A DNA stretch of 9,433 bases, taken from an uncultured Collinsella sp. GTDB taxonomy: Bacteria > Actinomycetota > Coriobacteriia > Coriobacteriales > Coriobacteriaceae. Each line of letters begins with the position of its first letter. Within the stretch, counting starts at the first letter, position 1. Positions 5,487 through 9,433 of the stretch are shown here, piece by piece. A program made the position numbers and the translations under genes. The stretch spans positions 1 through 9,433 of the forward strand of contig URVD01000055.1 of assembly GCA_900551195.1 (NCBI GenBank), read 5' to 3'. The notes beneath the pieces were generated by a model. The model made no database searches and was not told where the DNA came from. It saw only the letters and a program-made list of their open reading frames with translations.

Positions 5487-7160
5487 TCACTCGACTATGT
5501 GCCACTCAGCTGCCGAAGTGCTTCCAGCGTTGGTGATGCGGCCAGCTTTCCGTAGGCTTTGGAGCAGATAGCTTACATGGTCGCCTTTTTGCTTTGCCGT
5601 AAGGTCTGCCGGCAAGGCATGATCCAGCCCTGCGATAATCTCCGCTCTTGAACATGGGCGCACGCGCAGGAGCTCCAAGATCAACTCCTTGAAGACGCTA
5701 TTGTCTACGCCCTTGTTTCGCACATACTCGCTGTGGGCACCGGTGGCTGCTGCCACCTCGGCTGAGACCGTCAGTTTGGGGTAACGGCCCCTAACGAGGC
5801 CTTGTTCGTGAAGCAGACGTGACTGTTCCTTTGTGACGGGTAGTCCCTTCTGAACGAGGTCCAACAGCAGTACTGTCACCAAATCAAGATTTCGATTGCT
5901 TGCGAGAAGTCGAGAATAGTCCTCGTTGAGAACCGTACCGTACAGCGTTACGGCAACGCGCCCAATCTCAGATAGATCGTAGGTGGGCATTGGTAATAGG
6001 CGGTTGCGCTGAATATCGAAGACGTTGCGAATGCCTATGGCGTTGCGGTCCATCATGCCTGTTTTGTTCATAGCGCTTGAAAGCAGGGGGTTACGGTAGT
6101 AGGGCGGCTTGTAGCCGCTCGCGAGCGCGTTCTCTATCGTCTCGGGGATAAAGGCACCCTCGTTCTTGAATATAAGCTTGTCCTCATACTCAAGGACATT
6201 GATCTTTCCTGACATCCTGAAATCTTGATGCGCAATAGCGTTGTGGAGAAGTTCTCGAATGACTTCGGGACTGTAGCGATGCGCTTCGGTGGGAAATAGC
6301 GTCTCTTCGCGGTCGAAGAAGCGATACTTTTCGTTTCTTATCTTTCCCAGGATACGATCGACCTGCAGAATGAAGGGCGGCTCAAAGTGTTCATAGGCCA
6401 TAGTGGAGCCGTCGCTCGCGTAGAGCGTCCAAGTGATGCGCGGCTCAATGCCACCCAGAAAGACACTCGATTCCGGTTTGCCCAGAAGAACGAGCGCCGC
6501 ATTGCTCACGTGGCCGTGGATCACAAGCGCCATCTTGCTAAGGATAGATTCTTCGTCGAGGCTACTAACGGCAGGCTGGCTTTCTCCGAACTTTTCGACG
6601 AATTTGGAGCATGCAAAGCTAACTGCATCTGGATCAAGGTCACCGAAGTTTGCCTCGTAGGCAATCTGGCGCGACCAGTCGGGCCGGCTCTGCCCGTAAA
6701 TGGCGTCGAGTTTGAACTTGGGCATCTCTACGAGGGACTCATTCTCTCGTGACCAAGGGATTCCGTGCCAAGTCGTTGGCGTTGCGAAGCTGCCAGCCGG
6801 TATCTGGAAAGCAATGACTCTTTTGTCATCAACCTCAAACTCGTAAATCTCTTCGAAAGTCATGCCGTTGTTGGTGTATTGGGCGATTTCGTGCTTTAGG
6901 CGTCGCAGGCCGACACTTGGCGATTGGGGTTCTTTACGGTAGGCGGTTCCCTTTATCTTGCGGTCGTTTGAAATGCCAAAGAAAAGCCATCCGCACTCTG
7001 CCTTGCGTAAATTGGCCTCGTTGCTGAGGGCGGAGAAATACCTGCCAATGTCCTCGAAGTCATAGTTCTGCTTTGCTGCCTTGTATTCGACGACCTCGGT
7101 CTCGACGTCTGCAATGATGCGCAGAAGTAGGGAGGGCATTTCGCTCGTTTTCCGTATCAT
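5487..7160 (-). CDS. AlbA_2 (Schlafen-type) / GHKL ATPase-like protein
   Basis: The protein has 557 residues. Residues about 15-130 look like the AlbA_2 nucleic-acid-binding domain: ETEVVEYK (20-27) and GWLFFGISND (57-66) match its acidic/lysine and glycine motifs. Residues about 295-410 resemble the HATPase_c_4 (GHKL) domain common in RecG-like annotated proteins: RELLHNAIAHQDFR (302-315) is the N-box, with N307, and NEGAF (333-337) the next glycine motif. From about 425 a helical part likely contains winged-helix units, including LVRGRYPKLTVSAEVAAATG (455-474). Proteins of this layout are often called transcriptional regulators or putative helicases and are frequent beside restriction systems; no activity is proven. 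The ATG at 7160 has GGAG four bases upstream; M8 at 7139 is the alternative. It is a single-gene unit. Repeated TAATGTAATT sites just upstream suggest autoregulation. Confidence 0.85.
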   Translation of the reverse strand: MIRKTSEMPSLLLRIIADVETEVVEYKAAKQNYDFEDIGRYFSALSNEANLRKAECGWLFFGISNDRKIKGTAYRKEPQSPSVGLRRLKHEIAQYTNNGMTFEEIYEFEVDDKRVIAFQIPAGSFATPTTWHGIPWSRENESLVEMPKFKLDAIYGQSRPDWSRQIAYEANFGDLDPDAVSFACSKFVEKFGESQPAVSSLDEESILSKMALVIHGHVSNAALVLLGKPESSVFLGGIEPRITWTLYASDGSTMAYEHFEPPFILQVDRILGKIRNEKYRFFDREETLFPTEAHRYSPEVIRELLHNAIAHQDFRMSGKINVLEYEDKLIFKNEGAFIPETIENALASGYKPPYYRNPLLSSAMNKTGMMDRNAIGIRNVFDIQRNRLLPMPTYDLSEIGRVAVTLYGTVLNEDYSRLLASNRNLDLVTVLLLDLVQKGLPVTKEQSRLLHEQGLVRGRYPKLTVSAEVAAATGAHSEYVRNKGVDNSVFKELILELLRVRPCSRAEIIAGLDHALPADLTAKQKGDHVSYLLQSLRKAGRITNAGSTSAAEWHIVE

Positions 7161-7171
7161 GACACTCCATA

Positions 7172-7394
7172 TAATGTAATTTTATCCGCAACTAATGTAA
7201 TTATATCTCCTGTTACATTAGCCGCCCGTGCATAAGGCTGTAGGCCGACTGTAAGGTCATATATTTCAGTGCATATAATGTCTGTACTTTTAATTTACCT
7301 CGCAGATTAGCTGCCAGGGGAAACGGAAAATAATGTGTCTTCTTCTAATGTAATTTCGCATGTAGCTTCGCGGATAACGCGTGAAATTACATTA
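7172..7394. repeat. Iterated TAATGTAATT motif cluster, putative operators
   Basis: Exact copies of TAATGTAATT lie at 7172-7181, 7193-7202 and 7346-7355 on the plus strand and at 7385-7394 on the minus strand. An 8-base core copy is at 7213-7220 (minus), and TAATGT cores are at 7276-7281 and 7331-7336. The first two are 21 bases apart, two helical turns, and begin 12 bases before the ATG of the AlbA/GHKL gene. The copies at 7193 and 7213 face each other. This is the only notable content of the 398-base gap between that gene and purB, which has no supported gene. Confidence 0.7.
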
Positions 7395-7395
7395 G
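7345..7395. repeat. 13-bp inverted repeat between the AlbA/GHKL gene and purB
   Basis: CTAATGTAATTTC (7345-7357) and GAAATTACATTAG (7383-7395) are perfect reverse complements with a 25-base spacer. Each arm contains one full copy of the TAATGTAATT motif. No T-run follows, so protein binding or an RNA hairpin is more likely than termination. Confidence 0.65.
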
Positions 7396-7508
7396 TACAC
7401 GGAACTATTGCCGCCTGCTGCGGTGACGCTGCTGTCCATCTTCGTTGCCCGCTCCAATTCCAAAATGTTAGGTTCATGCCTGCTGCCCATACTTGCACCT
7501 GCGCACGG

Positions 7509-7514
7509 TACAAT
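7509..7514 (+). promoter_or_regulatory. Possible -10 element of purB
   Basis: TACAAT matches the -10 consensus at 5 of 6 positions and would give a leader of about 40 bases before the purB ATG. No good -35 is seen at 16-18 bases upstream. Just after it, GTTGG and CCAAC can pair around a 7-base loop (7517-7533), placing a small hairpin in the leader. Confidence 0.3.
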
Positions 7515-7547
7515 GGTTGGGTTACGACCAACGTGCCAATAACCAAA

Positions 7548-7553
7548 AAGGAG
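7548..7553 (+). promoter_or_regulatory. Ribosome binding site that fixes the purB start
   Basis: AAGGAG lies five bases before the ATG at 7559. The same frame stays open upstream to 7493, but that extension has no ribosome binding site and would overlap the possible -10. Confidence 0.8.
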
Positions 7554-7558
7554 CCGCT

Positions 7559-8905
7559 ATGATCGATCGCTATACCCGCCCGGAGATGGGACACATCTTC
7601 TCCCTCGAGAACAAGTACGCCATTTGGCAGGAGATCGAGGTTCTGGCCTGCGAGGCCCAGGCGGAGCTCGGTAAGATCGGTATTTCCAAAGACGAGGCCC
7701 AGTGGATCCGCGATCATGCCAACTTTGAGAAGGCGAAGGTCGATGAGATCGAGGAAGTCACGCGCCACGACGTCATTGCCTTCCTGACCAACATGAAGGA
7801 ATACATCGATGCCGATGTTCCCGAGGGCGACCCCAAGCCCAGCCGCTGGGTTCACTATGGCATGACCAGCTCCGATCTGGGCGACACGGCTCTGTGCTAC
7901 CAGCTCACCCAGGCCTGCGACTTGATCATCGAGGACGTCAAGAAGCTCGGCGAGATTTGCAAGCGTCGCGCCTTTGAGGAGCGCAATACGCTCTGTGCCG
8001 GCCGCACTCATGGTATCCACGCCGAGCCGATGACCTTCGGCATGAAGTTTGGCTCTTGGGCCTGGGAGCTCAAGCGCGATCTGGATCGTCTTGAGGACGC
8101 CCGCAAGAATGTTGCCTTCGGCGCCATCTCGGGCGCTGTCGGCACCTACAGCTCCATCGAGCCGTTTGTCGAGGAGTATGTCTGCGAGCACCTGGGCCTG
8201 GTTCACGACCCGCTGTCCACGCAGGTTATTAGCCGCGACCATCACGCCTATCTCGCCGGTGTTCTTGCCACCACGGCGGCCACCTGCGAGCGCATCGCTA
8301 CCGAGGTTCGCAATCTGCAGAAGACCGATACCCTCGAGGCCGAGGAGCCGTTCCGCAAGGGTCAAAAGGGCAGCTCCGCCATGCCGCACAAGCGCAACCC
8401 CATCACCATGGAGAAGGTCTGCGGCCTGTCGCGCGTCGTGAAGGCCAACGCGCAGGTTGCCTTCGACAACGTCGCCCTGTGGCACGAGCGTGACATTTCG
8501 CACTCCTCTGCCGAGCGCGTCGCCCAGGCCGATAGTTTCATCGCGCTCGACCACATGTTCCAGTGCCTCATCCGCGTTATCGACGGCCTGCAGTTGTATC
8601 CCGCTCGCATGATGGCCAACCTCAACAAGACACGCGGCCTCATTTTTTCCTCCAAGGTCCTGCTGGCCCTCGTCGACACGGGCATCACCCGCGAGGACGC
8701 GTACGCCATTGTGCAGGAGAACGCCATGGCAACCTGGCACGAGGTACAGGATTGCGTCTCCGGCCCCACCTTTAAGGAGCGTCTCGAGGCTGATCCGCGC
8801 TGCACCGTCAGCCAGGAGAAGCTCGACGAGATCTTTGATCCGTGGGACTTCCTCACCCGCATCGACACGGTCTTCGATCGTCTGGAGCAGCTGAGCTTCG
8901 AGTAG
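7559..8905 (+). CDS. purB: Adenylosuccinate lyase
   Basis: The protein has 448 residues, the usual length. It catalyses two beta-eliminations of fumarate in cytoplasmic purine synthesis: SAICAR to AICAR, and adenylosuccinate to AMP. The fumarase/aspartase superfamily signature GSSAMPHKRNP is at 271-281; the flexible-loop serines 272-273 include the probable catalytic base. TRHD (68-71, H70), SSDLGDT (104-110) and GRTHG (148-152, H151, the probable catalytic acid) are the other active-site segments. The start ATG at 7559 follows AAGGAG. It is a stand-alone unit with a strong terminator and has GC-rich codon use typical of a core gene. It lies beside the accessory genes and probably represents the original chromosome on the right side of the insert. 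Confidence 0.98.
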   Translation: MIDRYTRPEMGHIFSLENKYAIWQEIEVLACEAQAELGKIGISKDEAQWIRDHANFEKAKVDEIEEVTRHDVIAFLTNMKEYIDADVPEGDPKPSRWVHYGMTSSDLGDTALCYQLTQACDLIIEDVKKLGEICKRRAFEERNTLCAGRTHGIHAEPMTFGMKFGSWAWELKRDLDRLEDARKNVAFGAISGAVGTYSSIEPFVEEYVCEHLGLVHDPLSTQVISRDHHAYLAGVLATTAATCERIATEVRNLQKTDTLEAEEPFRKGQKGSSAMPHKRNPITMEKVCGLSRVVKANAQVAFDNVALWHERDISHSSAERVAQADSFIALDHMFQCLIRVIDGLQLYPARMMANLNKTRGLIFSSKVLLALVDTGITREDAYAIVQENAMATWHEVQDCVSGPTFKERLEADPRCTVSQEKLDEIFDPWDFLTRIDTVFDRLEQLSFE

Positions 8906-8948
8906 GGTTGACCTAATTCGACCGCCTGCGGATGCATTTCAACCATTG

Positions 8949-8981
8949 GCGCCTTGCCCGTTTTGGGCAAGGCGCTTTTTT
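8949..8981 (+). terminator. Intrinsic terminator of purB
   Basis: An 11-bp perfect stem, GCGCCTTGCCC (8949-8959) with GGGCAAGGCGC (8965-8975), has a 5-base GTTTT loop and is followed by six T residues (8976-8981). It lies 43 bases past the stop codon. Confidence 0.95.
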
Positions 8982-9044
8982 CACTGCCGCATTGGCTCCC
9001 GGTAATAAAATGAACTTTACTGCTGTTTCGATGAAAGGAGGAGC

Positions 9045-9433
9045 GTGCCCAGACGTATCAAGCGAGTCGCCATTGTCTCGTTTACGCTCATGCTCCTTGT
9101 TGCTGCCTGTGTGGTCGCCCTGACGTATACCGTTCGAAGCAGTTCTTCCTCCTCGAATGAAGCCGACAAAGATCTCCCAGTACTCAAAATCGGCGTTACG
9201 GATAACGACCCCTATGTGTATATCGACACCACGGGCGATTACGTCGGTATCGATATCGACATCGCCCGCGAGGCCTGCAAGCGTGCGGGGCTCAAGCCAC
9301 AGTTTGTCGATATTGACTGGAACGATCGCGACCGGCTGCTCAAAAACGGTGATATCGATTGCCTGTGGTGTGATTATTCTCCCTGCTATCGCGAGGATAA
9401 GTATTACTGGACGGGGGTGCGGACAGAAAGTTG
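9045..9433 (+). CDS. Exported family-3 solute-binding-type protein, N-terminal part
   Basis: The frame runs from GTG at 9045 to the window edge (129 codons plus two bases). AAAGGAGG (9034-9041) lies three bases before the GTG, close but strong; an internal ATG at 9090 would lose the basic N-terminus. Residues 1-7 are basic and 8-30 hydrophobic. VAAC (19-22) fits a lipobox, but the chain stays hydrophobic after C22, so an uncleaved membrane anchor is also possible. A Ser-rich linker (32-37) follows. LKIGVTDNDPYVY (47-59) and YVGIDIDIA (66-74) match the start of SBP_bac_3 domains, which bind amino acids or other small solutes outside the cell. The full protein could be an ABC-transporter binding protein or the sensor part of a histidine kinase or GGDEF protein. 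It has its own transcription unit, 63 bases after the purB terminator. Confidence 0.85.
   Translation, partial: MPRRIKRVAIVSFTLMLLVAACVVALTYTVRSSSSSSNEADKDLPVLKIGVTDNDPYVYIDTTGDYVGIDIDIAREACKRAGLKPQFVDIDWNDRDRLLKNGDIDCLWCDYSPCYREDKYYWTGVRTES

Noticed and set aside
7172..7394. TAATGTAATT repeats as a CRISPR array or plasmid iteron origin
   Set aside because: The units are too short and irregularly spaced for CRISPR, occur in both orientations, and there is no replication-initiator gene nearby.
7493..7558. Upstream extension of the purB frame
   Set aside because: There is no ribosome binding site and no similarity to PurB N-termini, which begin MIDRYTRPEM-like; the AAGGAG at 7548-7553 sets the start at 7559.
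7307..8740. Open frame of 477 codons on the minus strand opposite purB
   Set aside because: It is an antisense shadow of purB caused by GC-rich third positions. It has no recognisable domain, and the purB frame carries all catalytic motifs.
9031..9123. ATG at 9031 as start of a small protein
   Set aside because: It overlaps the ribosome binding site of the GTG start at 9045 in another frame and gives no signal peptide or known domain.

Overview
The window looks like part of the chromosome of a fairly GC-rich gut actinobacterium, most likely a coriobacterium close to Collinsella. This is inferred from the look of the purB protein, the thioester-domain/SpaA-type surface protein, and the mix of GC-rich codons with strong AAGGAG-type ribosome binding sites. 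No sequence search was run, so the genus is a guess.

Layout. (1) Bases 1-847, minus strand: the N-terminal 282 residues of an exported surface adhesin with a signal peptide, a Cys-Gln thioester domain and the start of a SpaA/Cna-B-like domain. It runs off the left edge. (2) Bases 1102-1263, plus strand: a complete tRNA-Gly(CCC) unit with promoter, CCA-encoding gene and intrinsic terminator. An isolated tRNA T-arm-like fragment follows on the opposite strand. (3) Bases 1423-5094, minus strand: a compact three-gene operon. A palindrome-covered promoter precedes a 75-residue ribbon-helix-helix-like protein, then a 659-residue subunit in which a PD-(D/E)XK nuclease domain is fused to an N6-adenine methyltransferase, then a 466-residue two-TRD specificity subunit. 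Adjacent genes overlap by 1 and 4 bases. No HsdR-type ATPase/translocase is present, so the layout is closer to BcgI-like type IIB (fused RM plus S) than to classical type I. (4) Bases 5095-5486: about 390 bases with no convincing gene but three inverted repeats. (5) Bases 5487-7160, minus strand: a 557-residue AlbA_2 (Schlafen-type) / GHKL-ATPase-like protein with a C-terminal helical part. Its upstream region carries four exact copies and three partial copies of the 10-mer TAATGTAATT in both orientations. (6) Bases 7559-8905, plus strand: purB, adenylosuccinate lyase, with a strong terminator. (7) Bases 9045-9433, plus strand: the N-terminal 129 residues of an exported family-3 solute-binding-type protein, cut by the right edge.

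How it fits together. tRNA-Gly and purB are housekeeping genes. The DNA between them is an accessory defence-type insert of two separately controlled units: the restriction-modification operon with its small DNA-binding protein, and the AlbA/GHKL gene with its own repeat cluster. The most interesting signals are regulatory: nested palindromes exactly inside the RM promoter spacer, and the iterated TAATGTAATT array. Both look like operators, probably autoregulatory. The specificity gene also looks mosaic, with a GC-rich first half and a clearly less GC-rich second half joined near the central helix.
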